NCBI GenBank assembly: GCA_903864555.1
Contig: CAIPGJ010000169.1
Span: 1 to 14,129 of the forward strand
Source of the DNA: an uncultured Pseudomonadota bacterium
GTDB lineage: Bacteria > Pseudomonadota > Gammaproteobacteria > Burkholderiales > SG8-39
Reading direction: 5' to 3'
Length of the DNA: 14,129 bases
This document shows, one piece after another, positions 6,874-14,129 of the stretch; within the stretch, counting starts at the first letter, position 1, and the number at the start of each line of letters is the position of its first letter. The position numbers were made by a program, and so were the translations under genes. The notes under the pieces were generated by a model. It was not told the origin of the DNA and searched no databases. It worked only from the letters and a program-made list of their open reading frames with translations.

Positions 6874-9800
6874 GACCGCAATACCCGCACCTTCCCTCAA
6901 GCCAGGCTTCGGCCTGACATTCGCCGACCTGTACCGGCGTGACGGCCTGCTCAAGCTGGACCAGGCCTTCGTCGAGTTCCTCGCCACGGCCAGTCCGGAC
7001 AGTGCCGCGAAGCTGGCCGCCGCCCGCGCCGCCACCGCGCCGGATGCGCGTGCCGAATCGGAACTGCTGCTGGAGCTGGCCCCGCACCTGGAACGCTTTG
7101 TCGCGCAGCTGTTCGGTATCACCGATGAACTGCTGTCACTGGACCGCCGCCACGACGAACTGGCCCCGCTGTACGAGGTCAAGCGCCGCTTCGTTCAGCG
7201 CCAGGCCCAGACCAAGATCAAGGCGCCCGAGGCCGCCACCATCCCGGGCCTGGAACTGGAAGCCCGGCTGGCCAGCCTGTTCGGCAGCCCCTTCAGCGAA
7301 CTGGCCTTCGCCCAGCACGTGACCGCCTGGCTGGCCGATGAAGCCGCCCATGCCGACAAGATCGACACCGCCCTGCGCTACGCCGCCTGGGCCCTGCATA
7401 CGCCACAAGGCCAGGCCCACACCCAGGCTGGCGTGCTGTTCAAGGCCCCGGCCAAGATCGACCCGAATCATCTGGTCGCCCACATGCAGACGCGCGAGGA
7501 AGACGGTGTCACCAGCCACCGTATCGAGCCCGGCCACATCCGCCGCCGCGAAGGCTTTGCCCTGACCGACCAGGGCACCGACCTCGTCGGTGCGCTCGAT
7601 GAAGCCAATTACTGCATCTGGTGCCACCATCAGGGGCGCGACTCCTGCTCCAGGGGCCTGAAGGAAAAACCTTCCGCGGCAGAGCCGCAGAAGATCACCT
7701 TCAAGAAAAGCCCCTTCGGCGTGACCCTGGCTGGCTGCCCGCTGGAAGAAAAGATTTCCGAATTCCACGAGACCAAGACGCGCGGCCATGCCGTGGCGGC
7801 CCTGGCCATCATCTGCATCGACAATGCCATGGTGGCCGCCACCGGTCACCGCATCTGCAACGACTGCATGAAGGCCTGCATCTATCAGAAACAGAAACCG
7901 GTCGACATCCCGCAGGCCGAGACGCGCACCCTCAAGGACGTGCTGGAGCTGCCCTGGGGCTTCGAGATCTATTCCCTGCTCACGCGCTGGAACCCGCTCA
8001 ACTTCCGTCGACCGGTGCCGCTGGCGCCCACCGGCCACAAGGTGCTGGTGGTGGGCATGGGCCCGGCCGGCTTCACCCTGGCCCACCATCTCATGAACGA
8101 CGGCCACGGCGTGGTCGGCATCGACGGCCTCAAGCTCGAGCCGCTGCCGCCGCAGCTGAGCGGCGTCGACATCGACGGCACACGTACCACCTTCGACCCG
8201 GTGTACCGGCTGGAGGACCTGTTCGAAGCACTCGGCGACCGTGTCATGGCCGGCTTTGGCGGTGTCGCCGAGTACGGCATCACGGTGCGCTGGGACAAGA
8301 ACTTCCTGAAAGTCATCCGCCTGCTGCTGGAACGGCGCAGCCAGTTCGCCATGTACGGCGGCGTGCGCTTTGGCGGCACGCTGGATGTCAAGGACGCACA
8401 GGCCCTGGGCTTTGACCACATTGCCCTGTGCATGGGCGCAGGCAAACCCACCACGCTGGATATTCCCAATGGGCTGGCGCGCGGCGTGCGCACCGCCTCG
8501 GACTTCCTCATGGCCTTGCAGCTCACCGGGGCGGCCAAGGCCGAATCCATCGCCAACATGCAGTTGCGCCTGCCGGTGGTCGTCATCGGCGGTGGCCTGA
8601 CCGCCGTCGACACCGCCACCGAGTCGCTCGCCTATTACGTGGTGCAGGTGGAAAAATTCCTGCGCCGTTACGAAGCCCTGGTTGCAAAGAACGGCGAAGC
8701 GGCCGTGCGCGAGACCTGGTCGCCGGAAGACGCCGAAACGGCTGCGGAATTCATCACCCACGGCCGCGCCATCCGCAGCGAACGTGAAGCCGCCGCCGGC
8801 GCAGGCCGCGCCCCGCGCATCATCGAGCTGCTGCAGTCCTGGGGCGGGGTCACCCTCGCCTACCGCCGCGGCCTGGTCAACAGCCCCTCCTATACCCTCA
8901 ACCACGAGGAAGTGGAAAAGGCGCTGGAGGAAGGCATTGTCTTTGCCGAAGGACTGGACCCGCTCGCCATCGACGTGGACGAGCGCGGCGCCGTCAAGGC
9001 CATCCAGTTCAGGAAGAAGCCGGAGGGCACCCACACCCTGCCCGCGCGCAGCATCTTCATCGCCGCCGGCACCCAGCCCAACACCGTGCTGGCGCGTGAA
9101 GACACGCTGCACTTCACGCTGGACGGCAAGTACTTCCGCGCCTGCGATGAAGCCGGGCAGCCGGTCAAGCCGACCTATTCGCTGTCCAAGCCCGAGAAGG
9201 CCGAGGTGCTGCTCTCGCGCCTCGAAGACGGCCGCTTCATCAGCTTCTTCGGCGACCTGCATCCCTCCTACTTCGGCAACGTGGTGAAGGCCATGGGCTC
9301 GGCCCGCCAGGGTTATCCGGTGGTGTCGCGCGTGCTGTCGTCACGCGCACCGGCCTGCGACACCACGCTGGAAGCCTTCCAGGCGACGCTGGGCAGCCAG
9401 CTGCTGGCGAAAGTGGAGCGTGTCGAGCGCCTCACCTCCAACATCGTCGAAGTCGTGGTGCATGCACCACTGGCCGCATCGAAGTTCCTTCCTGGCCAGT
9501 TCTATCGTCTGCAGAACTACGAAGTGCTGGCGCCGCTGGTGGGCGAAGGCGCGCTCTCCACCCGTCTGCAGATGGAAGGCCTCGCGCTGACCGGCGCCTG
9601 GGTGGACAAGGCACGCGGACTGGTGTCGCTGATCACGCTGGAAATGGGCGGCTCATCCGATCTGTGCGCCCTGCTCAAGCCGGGCGAACGCGTCATCCTG
9701 ATGGGCCCCACCGGTGCGCCCACCCACATCGAGTCCAATGAAACCGCCGTGCTGGTCGGCGGCGGCTTGGGCAATGCCGTGCTCTTCTCCATCGGCCAGG

Positions 9801-10375
9801 CCTTCCGCGCTGCCGGCTCGAAGGTGCTCTACTTTGCCGGCTACAAGAAGATGGCGGATCGCTACAAGGTGGCCGAGATCGAAGCCGCTGCCGATGTCAT
9901 CGTCTGGTGCTGCGACGAGCAGCCGGGCTTCGCACCTTCGCGCCCCCAGGACCGCAGCTTCGTCGGCAATATCGTGCAGGCCATGCAGGCCTATGCTTCC
10001 GGGCAACTGGGCAAACCCGACATCCCGATGGTCGATGCCGACCGCATCATCGCCATCGGCTCGGACCGCATGATGGCCGCCGTGGCGGCGGCGCGGCATG
10101 GCGTACTGCGCGAACACCTCAAGGATGCGCATGTGGCCATAGGCTCCATCAATTCGCCCATGCAGTGCATGATGAAAGAGATCTGCGCCCAGTGCCTGCA
10201 ACCGCAGAAGGACCCGGTTACCGGCAAGGTCACTTACGTCTTCTCCTGCTTCAATCAGGACCAGTTGCTGGATGCGGTCGATTTCCCGGCCCTGAACGAG
10301 CGCCTGAAGCAGAACTCGCTGCAGGAAAAGCTGACAGCCGGCTGGATACGCCACGCCAGGACGCTGTTGCACTGA
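6863..10375 (+). CDS. Large multidomain FAD/Fe-S oxidoreductase, GltD/NfnB-like plus PyrK/NfnA-like fusion
   Basis: An 1170-residue soluble flavoprotein. Residues 1 to about 245 are an alpha-rich domain I do not recognise. Residues 251-339 hold exactly eight cysteines (251, 254, 262, 292, 318, 332, 335, 339) laid out like the two [4Fe-4S] sites of GltD/NfnB proteins, including GCPLEEKI and [20 protein letters not shown]-binding Rossmann motif follows ([10 protein letters not shown], 394-403), then LCMGAGKP (about 522-529) and a nucleotide-binding motif [10 protein letters not shown] (576-585). The GltD-type YRR (667-669) comes about 80 residues later, implying an insertion near 590-660. From about 847 a ferredoxin-reductase-like module shows FLPGQFYRL (875-883), GGGLGN (966-971) and a [2Fe-2S] site C1102-x5-C1108-x2-C1111-x17-C1129. 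The start is TTG at 6863 (GGAG 4 nt upstream) and overlaps fdxA. The likely reaction is electron transfer between NAD(P)H and ferredoxin. Bifurcation as in NfnAB is a hypothesis. Confidence 0.85.
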   Translation: MSVKTAIPAPSLKPGFGLTFADLYRRDGLLKLDQAFVEFLATASPDSAAKLAAARAATAPDARAESELLLELAPHLERFVAQLFGITDELLSLDRRHDELAPLYEVKRRFVQRQAQTKIKAPEAATIPGLELEARLASLFGSPFSELAFAQHVTAWLADEAAHADKIDTALRYAAWALHTPQGQAHTQAGVLFKAPAKIDPNHLVAHMQTREEDGVTSHRIEPGHIRRREGFALTDQGTDLVGALDEANYCIWCHHQGRDSCSRGLKEKPSAAEPQKITFKKSPFGVTLAGCPLEEKISEFHETKTRGHAVAALAIICIDNAMVAATGHRICNDCMKACIYQKQKPVDIPQAETRTLKDVLELPWGFEIYSLLTRWNPLNFRRPVPLAPTGHKVLVVGMGPAGFTLAHHLMNDGHGVVGIDGLKLEPLPPQLSGVDIDGTRTTFDPVYRLEDLFEALGDRVMAGFGGVAEYGITVRWDKNFLKVIRLLLERRSQFAMYGGVRFGGTLDVKDAQALGFDHIALCMGAGKPTTLDIPNGLARGVRTASDFLMALQLTGAAKAESIANMQLRLPVVVIGGGLTAVDTATESLAYYVVQVEKFLRRYEALVAKNGEAAVRETWSPEDAETAAEFITHGRAIRSEREAAAGAGRAPRIIELLQSWGGVTLAYRRGLVNSPSYTLNHEEVEKALEEGIVFAEGLDPLAIDVDERGAVKAIQFRKKPEGTHTLPARSIFIAAGTQPNTVLAREDTLHFTLDGKYFRACDEAGQPVKPTYSLSKPEKAEVLLSRLEDGRFISFFGDLHPSYFGNVVKAMGSARQGYPVVSRVLSSRAPACDTTLEAFQATLGSQLLAKVERVERLTSNIVEVVVHAPLAASKFLPGQFYRLQNYEVLAPLVGEGALSTRLQMEGLALTGAWVDKARGLVSLITLEMGGSSDLCALLKPGERVILMGPTGAPTHIESNETAVLVGGGLGNAVLFSIGQAFRAAGSKVLYFAGYKKMADRYKVAEIEAAADVIVWCCDEQPGFAPSRPQDRSFVGNIVQAMQAYASGQLGKPDIPMVDADRIIAIGSDRMMAAVAAARHGVLREHLKDAHVAIGSINSPMQCMMKEICAQCLQPQKDPVTGKVTYVFSCFNQDQLLDAVDFPALNERLKQNSLQEKLTAGWIRHARTLLH

Positions 10376-10382
10376 GTCACAC

Positions 10383-10411
10383 GGCCGGTGCGGCATGGCG
10401 CCGCACCGGCC
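10383..10411 (+). terminator. Strong GC hairpin after the oxidoreductase gene
   Basis: There is a perfect 12-bp stem: GGCCGGTGCGGC at 10383-10394, loop ATGGC, and GCCGCACCGGCC at 10400-10411. It begins 8 bp after the stop codon. No T tract follows, so it may be an atypical terminator or a 3'-end stabiliser rather than a classical intrinsic terminator. Confidence 0.5.
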
Positions 10412-10458
10412 TGCTCAACCACGGCCACACTGGAATCGCCCCCATGAGTGCTGCCTGA

Positions 10459-11595
10459 ATGCGCACGATGGACGCCCCGCCCGACCTGCACGAGGCACCG
10501 GACCTGGGCGGTCTGCGCGAGCTTCGCATCGTCTGGGTGGTGCACGATGACCGCCCCGGCCTGCAAACCGATCCGGAAGTGTTTTGCCAGCATCGTTCCG
10601 CCGGACGCCGCCTCAGGGTCGGCATCCCGGCCCGTTGGCTGCAGGCGGCCGGCGCCCGCCAGTGGTTCCTGTCCCCACCATCGCCCGAGGGACTGGCGGA
10701 AGCGCTGACGCTGCGCCCCCACATCGCCGTGATCTCTGGACTCTTCCCCAATGTCGCTGAAGGCCGCGACCCGGCCAGCTACTTCGATTGCCTGGACGCC
10801 TTCCACACAGCCGGGACACGCATCGTTGTCGACTTCGGCGAGAACCATTTCCAGGATTTCCGTGCCGATGAGTTCCGCCGCATGCTGCTGGCCAGTGACG
10901 GACTCATCATCAACACCAGCGGGCTGGCCGACATCATCGAAGAGGAAACCGGGCGCAGCGCCGTGGTCATCAACGACCCCGTTGAAGGTCCCCGCGGTGA
11001 ACCGGGATTTAACCCACCCAGGCGGGCCGGGTGGTTGAACCGCCTGGCCAGCACCCGCCCGCGTCCCTTGCGCCTGTTGTGGTTCGGCGCGCAGGAACGC
11101 AACTTCCACTATCTGAGGTTGCAGGTGCCGGCGTTGCAAGCACTGGCCCAACACCTGCCCCTCTCGCTGTCCGTCGTCACTGGACCGATCGACGGCATGG
11201 ATGCCGAGATGACAGCGTGGAACAGCGTGTCCCCGCATTTCCAGGCCCGCTATTCCCTGTGGTCCATGCAGACGCTGTCCCGCGAACTGGAGGCCTGCGA
11301 GGTCGTGATCATCCCCAGCGACCCGGCCGGTCGCATGGCCGCCAGCGCCAATCGCATGGTGGAGTCATTCCAGGCTGGCCGCATCGTCGTGGCCCACGGC
11401 GTGGCCAGCTACTGGCGCTTTCATGACCTGGCCTGGATCGGCGACATCGCCGAGGGTGTGCTGTGGGCGGCGAACAATCCCGCAGCGGTGCGCACTCGAA
11501 TTGCCGCCGCACAGGACATCATCGCCGCGGAATACGCCCCGGACGCAGTCGGGCCGCAATGGGGTCGGGCCTTGCTGCAGTATTGGCGGGGTTGA
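10459..11595 (+). CDS. Glycosyltransferase-like protein (GT-B fold, probable)
   Basis: A 378-residue protein with no signal peptide or membrane segment. The C-terminal half shows the GT-B layout of GT4-type enzymes. A beta strand with Gly (LRLLWFGAQERNFHYL, from about residue 205) opens the nucleotide-sugar domain. Near the C-terminus, SANRMVESFQAGRIVVAHG (about 296-314) corresponds to the donor-binding segment with a conserved Glu (E302). The N-terminal half (LRIVWVVHDD, ISGLFPNV, IVVDFGENHF) fits the acceptor domain. The family-level call is by fold pattern; the sugar and acceptor are unknown. No polysaccharide or LPS genes adjoin. It starts 83 bp after the oxidoreductase stop, past a hairpin. 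There is no clear SD, and the ATG at 10468 (Met4) is an alternative start. A short in-frame ORF (10444-10458, MSAA) directly precedes the ATG. Confidence 0.6.
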   Translation: MRTMDAPPDLHEAPDLGGLRELRIVWVVHDDRPGLQTDPEVFCQHRSAGRRLRVGIPARWLQAAGARQWFLSPPSPEGLAEALTLRPHIAVISGLFPNVAEGRDPASYFDCLDAFHTAGTRIVVDFGENHFQDFRADEFRRMLLASDGLIINTSGLADIIEEETGRSAVVINDPVEGPRGEPGFNPPRRAGWLNRLASTRPRPLRLLWFGAQERNFHYLRLQVPALQALAQHLPLSLSVVTGPIDGMDAEMTAWNSVSPHFQARYSLWSMQTLSRELEACEVVIIPSDPAGRMAASANRMVESFQAGRIVVAHGVASYWRFHDLAWIGDIAEGVLWAANNPAAVRTRIAAAQDIIAAEYAPDAVGPQWGRALLQYWRG

Positions 11596-11631
11596 GACGC
11601 GGCCTCGGCAAACTTGGCAGGCCCGGTGGTG

Positions 11632-11883
11632 TAAACCCCCTTGTCAAGGGGGGCCGACTGGCCGCAGGCCAGCGGGGGGATTTTGGCCAACCAAGCTGGT
11701 CTCTTGCCCTTTTGCCGACCTTGCATGAACCCCGAGCACGGCTGTTGCCTTGCAGATGGAAAGCACCGGAGGACACTCAGCCCGCATCCGGTCATGACGG
11801 GCGAACGATCAAGGCAGCGGGCCCAAATTCCCCCCGCTCGTTGGCTGCGCTCACGAGTCGGCCCCTTTTGACAAGGGGGTTAA
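11632..11883. repeat. Composite inverted repeat, about 250 bp
   Basis: Left arm 11632-11684 and right arm 11825-11883 are inverted copies. The outer 28 nt match at 25 positions and contain a self-complementary core (CCCCCTTGTCAAGGGGG at 11636-11652 on the left). After that comes a variable hairpin: CTGGCC-GCA-GGCCAG on the left, and on the right a longer imperfect one that also has GCA at its tip. Both arms end in GGGGGG followed by A/T. The 140 bp between the arms contain no recognisable gene. The structure resembles dispersed non-coding REP/MITE-type elements of proteobacteria, but I cannot name a family. It lies in the gap between convergent genes. Confidence 0.7.
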
Positions 11884-11927
11884 CGCCCGCAGCGCTGCCG
11901 ACCGAACCTTGGAGCCACTCGGCATAA

Positions 11928-11992
11928 TGATCAATTTCCAGCGATAAGCCTTATCATCATTGATCAAGCAAGGGCATTGTTATCAAGCAATG
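11928..11992. repeat. AT-rich palindromic element B, related to 226-290
   Basis: A short AT-rich island in the convergent gap. TGATCAAT (11928-11935) is inverted as ATTGATCA (11959-11966), nested around GATAAG (11943-11948) and CTTATC (11950-11955), so it could fold as a hairpin. Aligned ungapped with 226-290 it matches at 40 of 65 positions by hand count, and both segments end in ATCAA-A/G-CAATG. In this copy the ATG (11990) opens only a 14-codon frame closing at 12034, so no gene follows. It may be a regulatory element, a repeat copy or the relic of a 5' flank. Confidence 0.4.
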
Positions 11993-12030
11993 CAGTCGCC
12001 CCCCTGCACCTCACGTCCAGCCAACCCAGC

Positions 12031-12480
12031 CTAGTGAAATTCGCCCTGTGGCGGTATCGGCAGTGGCAACAGCGGAATGCCCTCGTCGAGCAGTTCTTCG
12101 GCTTCCCTGGGGGAGGCAGTGCCACGGATGGCGCGGGCCGGCGCCTCTTCCTTGTGCATGGCGCGCACTTCCTGGACGAAGCGATCGCCGACGTTCTCGG
12201 TGTTCTTGAGCACGTAATCGATCAGGGCATGCAGGTTGATCTGCTGCTGCTGCGCCGGCGGCTTGGGCTGCGCCGCCACGGGCAGGTCGCGTGAAGGCTG
12301 CTGCGCCAACGCATCGGAGCTGCGCCCGATCTTGGCGGTCAGCAGCTTTTCCACCTGCTGGCTGCTGCAGCTCGGGCAGGACAGCAGGCCACGCGCCTTT
12401 TGCCCGTCAAAATCGTCCGCCGAGGCGAACCAGCCCTCGAAGCGGTGATTGTCCGGACAGATCAACTCGAAAACGATCAT
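12031..12480 (-). CDS. DUF1178 family protein (zinc-ribbon-like)
   Basis: A 149-residue protein that begins with the family's hallmark N-terminus MIVFELICPDNHRFEGWF. The open frame runs upstream to 12702, but family alignment and the promoter-like site support ATG at 12480. C8 and H12 with C35-x2-C38 (SCPSC) are candidate metal ligands. A Gln/Pro-rich linker (about 60-80, PPAQQQQ) separates this ribbon from an alpha-helical C-terminal half (HALIDYVLKNTENVGDRFVQ) and a tail, GTASPREAEELLDEGIPLLP, that is also typical of the family. The biochemical role is unknown. It lies 80 bp downstream of the flavoprotein gene on the same strand and probably has its own promoter in that gap. There is no clear SD. 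Confidence 0.9.
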   Translation of the reverse strand: MIVFELICPDNHRFEGWFASADDFDGQKARGLLSCPSCSSQQVEKLLTAKIGRSSDALAQQPSRDLPVAAQPKPPAQQQQINLHALIDYVLKNTENVGDRFVQEVRAMHKEEAPARAIRGTASPREAEELLDEGIPLLPLPIPPQGEFH

Positions 12481-12514
12481 GGCGTGCAGATGGGTTGTAG
12501 AAGATGACGGAACA

Positions 12515-12520
12515 ACTATA
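12515..12520 (-). promoter_or_regulatory. Candidate -10 element upstream of the DUF1178 gene
   Basis: The complement reads TATAGT, about 35 nt before the ATG at 12480, in a GC-rich context. No good -35 lies at 16-18 bp; TTGCCG occurs at a 13-bp spacing. A weak GC hairpin after the flavoprotein stop (complement of about 12532-12549) precedes it. Confidence 0.35.
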
Positions 12521-12560
12521 GCAGAGGAAACGCCGGCAACCGCCCCGGCATTTACACGAC

Positions 12561-13769
12561 TCAGATCCAGCGATGTCCTGGATAGCCCTGGCTGAACAGC
12601 CGGCTCATGGCCGCGCCGAAGATCTGCCGGCCCCACTTGAATTCCTTGTACAGCACCACGAAGCGCCACATGTCGCGCAGCACCAGCCTGCGATCGCGCC
12701 ACGAGAGCTGCATCAGCGCCGCCGGAAAATCCGCCTCATGGGGTCTGTCGAAGGCGATCTTCAGCGGGTTCCACTGGTCGGTGGTGCGCCGCACTTCGGA
12801 GGCGATCATCTTGCGATACACCTCCTGCACCGGGCGATTGCGCAGGTTCGCCTCGACGATGGCTTCACCCGAGATGGCCCCGGAGTGAAGCGCGCAACTC
12901 ATGCCCTCACCGATCATGTTGAGAAAGCCCGCCGCCTGCCCGGTCACCAGCACATTGCCCTTGCCGAACACATAGCGGTTGATCAGCGACGGCCCGAAGT
13001 TCTCCGCGCAGCCCTCATGGGTGGAATGCGGGTCCAGCTTCACGCCGTGCTTTTCATCGAAGTATCGGACCACATTGCGATGGCGCGCATCGAAGTTGTC
13101 GCCACGCTTGAAACCCACGCCGACGATCTGCTGCCCGTCGCGCGCATGGCTCCAGGTGTAATGCCCCAGATCCGGATGGAACCAGAAATGGAAGTAATCC
13201 TCGTCCAGCGGACACTCGATGATGTTGTGAAATTTCTGCCCGACGAAGAACCAGGGGATCTGCTTGGGGTAATCGGGGTACAGGCTGCGGATGACGCCCG
13301 AGCTGGGGCCATCGGCGCCGATCACATGGCGTACGCGGTACTGGCTGGGCACGCCGGCGCTCACCGCATTGACGATGACATGGTCGCCGTGGTCTTCCAG
13401 CGAGCTGAAGGAAGTCTGGTCGTGGATCTCCGCGCCGCTCCGCTTCAGCGCCCAGTAATCCGAATAGCGCCGGTGCAGGTGCGGCGTGGTGCCGCCGAAG
13501 AAATCCATCTCCAGCGACACCATGCTGGGGAAATGGAAGGTCACGCCACGGCACGAGGTCGGCTCGTGCAGCACCTCGCGCGGCAGCGGCCCGAAATTCT
13601 CGATCAGGAAACGGTGCCCGCGCGGCGACAAAATGCCGCTGCAGATCTTGTGCCGCGGCAGTGCCTTGCGCTCCAGCACAATGGTCTCCAGCCCGGCATC
13701 GGTGAGCCGCTTGGCCGCCGCCGCCGCCGACAGGCTGCCGCCGACAATCAGCACGTCCGCGTTGCGCAT
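12561..13769 (-). CDS. FAD-dependent oxidoreductase, geranylgeranyl reductase family
   Basis: A 402-residue flavoprotein. Features in order: the N-terminal Rossmann motif VLIVGGSLSAAAAAKRL (6-22) with the ribose-binding E33; PRHKICSGI (38-46), matching the PR-x-K-x-C-x-G substrate-site motif of geranylgeranyl reductases; VIGADGPSS (149-157), the DG motif; and GQAAGFLNMIGEG (278-290), the second FAD-contact segment. Family members reduce isoprenoid double bonds or act as related FAD monooxygenases/halogenases; the substrate is unknown here. Two FAD positions deviate from the usual sequence: GGSLSA instead of G-x-G-x-x-G, and GQAAG instead of GDAAG. The length is normal for the family. The start is supported by GGAG (complement of 13777-13780) 7 nt before ATG. 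No carotenoid, quinone or bacteriochlorophyll genes are visible nearby. Confidence 0.85.
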   Translation of the reverse strand: MRNADVLIVGGSLSAAAAAKRLTDAGLETIVLERKALPRHKICSGILSPRGHRFLIENFGPLPREVLHEPTSCRGVTFHFPSMVSLEMDFFGGTTPHLHRRYSDYWALKRSGAEIHDQTSFSSLEDHGDHVIVNAVSAGVPSQYRVRHVIGADGPSSGVIRSLYPDYPKQIPWFFVGQKFHNIIECPLDEDYFHFWFHPDLGHYTWSHARDGQQIVGVGFKRGDNFDARHRNVVRYFDEKHGVKLDPHSTHEGCAENFGPSLINRYVFGKGNVLVTGQAAGFLNMIGEGMSCALHSGAISGEAIVEANLRNRPVQEVYRKMIASEVRRTTDQWNPLKIAFDRPHEADFPAALMQLSWRDRRLVLRDMWRFVVLYKEFKWGRQIFGAAMSRLFSQGYPGHRWI

Positions 13770-13776
13770 CAGGCCG

Positions 13777-13780
13777 CTCC
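13777..13780 (-). promoter_or_regulatory. Ribosome binding site of the flavoprotein gene
   Basis: The complement reads GGAG, 7 nt upstream of the ATG at 13769. It fixes this start. Confidence 0.6.
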
Positions 13781-13902
13781 GGTCAATGTTGGGAACAAGG
13801 CTTCATCCTCATGGCTGCACAAGCTTTGCGTTGGTGTCGTGAAAAACCAGAACGCTCCGGCGCGATTTCTGCTCGACAAACTCGAACGCTTCATAAACCC
13901 GG

Positions 13903-13977
13903 CGTCATCCCCGCGCAGGCGGGGATCCATTGTTTCGGAGGCAGTCAACATGGATTCCCGCCTGCGCGGGAATGACG
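13903..13977. repeat. REP-type inverted repeat pair
   Basis: Two 28-nt arms (13903-13930 and 13950-13977) are inverted copies separated by 19 nt. Each arm itself contains a hairpin (CCCCGC-GCAG-GCGGGG on the left, CCCGC-GCAG-GCGGG on the right) flanked by GTCAT and ATCCA. The arms differ at two positions, and the changes are compensatory within the arm's own stem (C-G versus T-A). The motif type, GTCAT(T/C)CCCGC...GCGGG(A/G)ATCCA, is a widespread dispersed repeat in beta- and gammaproteobacteria. Confidence 0.88.
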
Positions 13978-14129
13978 GCAGTGGGAATTCGCTGCCGACA
14001 AATACTGTGACAGCAACTACGCCCGACTGCGCTTGTGCGTGAAACTTCGACCAGTGATCCAGCAGATGCGACACCAGTGCATCGCCCCCCACCCGCCCAT
14101 CTAAGCCCCGCATCCCCATCTCACCCATC
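13978..14129. other. Right edge, no recognisable gene
   Basis: A minus-strand frame (14128 to 13769) runs through here and across the REP repeat, but it has no family features. Its middle is translated repeat, so I do not call it a gene. The edge may carry the start of an element cut by the window, but nothing supports one. Confidence 0.4.

Noticed and set aside
7136..9262. 708-codon minus-strand frame antisense to the large oxidoreductase
   Set aside because: It is the shadow of a gene with multiple intact cofactor motifs; its own sequence shows none.
11596..11927. Short ORFs inside the composite repeat
   Set aside because: Both strands give only repeat-derived frames (PLTRG-type peptides) without SD or family match.
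11973..11989. FNR-like site near TTGTTATCAA
   Set aside because: The spacing does not fit TTGAT-N4-ATCAA, and no downstream gene is oriented to use it.
12481..12702. N-terminal extension of the DUF1178 frame
   Set aside because: The family starts with MIV at 12480. The extension overlaps the 3' end of the flavoprotein gene and a -10-like site.
12573..14042. 489-codon + strand frame antisense to the flavoprotein
   Set aside because: No motifs. Its end runs through the REP repeat and the sense gene is convincing.
13769..14128. 119-codon minus-strand frame ending on the flavoprotein start
   Set aside because: Its middle is translated REP sequence (PRRRES type) and neither end resembles a known family. 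The overlap with the flavoprotein ATG is tempting but unsupported.

Overview
This is a GC-rich chromosomal window from a proteobacterium. The FdxA sequence, the GldF/GldG/DUF4340 export cluster, the DUF1178 gene and the style of intergenic repeats all fit a betaproteobacterium, perhaps of the Rhodocyclales type. That placement is inferred from gene content only. There is no rRNA, tRNA, CRISPR array, phage gene or transposase in the window.

Layout from left to right: (1) the 3' end of a gamma-class carbonic anhydrase-like protein and a histidine phosphatase, both on +, closed by a bidirectional hairpin terminator at 1053-1080. (2) A four-gene minus-strand operon (6012 down to 1101): ABC ATPase, ABC-2 permease, GldG-type auxiliary protein and DUF4340 protein. 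Two of its junctions are ATGA overlaps and the third gap is 6 bp. (3) A 537-bp divergent intergenic region. (4) A plus-strand pair: fdxA (7Fe ferredoxin) and, overlapping its end by 11 bp, an 1170-residue flavin/Fe-S oxidoreductase. The large protein joins an uncharacterised N-terminal domain, a GltD/NfnB-like module with eight clustered cysteines, and a PyrK/NfnA-like module with a four-cysteine [2Fe-2S] site. (5) A plus-strand GT-B-like glycosyltransferase. (6) A 435-bp convergent gap carrying a composite inverted repeat of about 250 bp and an AT-rich palindromic element. (7) Minus-strand genes for a DUF1178 zinc-ribbon protein and a geranylgeranyl-reductase-family flavoprotein. (8) A REP-type inverted repeat and no convincing gene at the right edge.

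The most interesting biology is the ferredoxin/oxidoreductase pair. Its module content matches the electron-bifurcating NADH-dependent ferredoxin:NADP+ oxidoreductase (NfnAB), but on one polypeptide, with the GltD-like part first and a ferredoxin gene translationally overlapped with it. Bifurcation is an inference; the cofactor motifs are seen directly. The most unusual non-coding signal is a set of three roughly 65-bp segments (226-290, 6239-6303, 11928-11992) that share GATCA-like sites at a 26-bp period. Two of them agree at 40 of 65 ungapped positions by my hand count.
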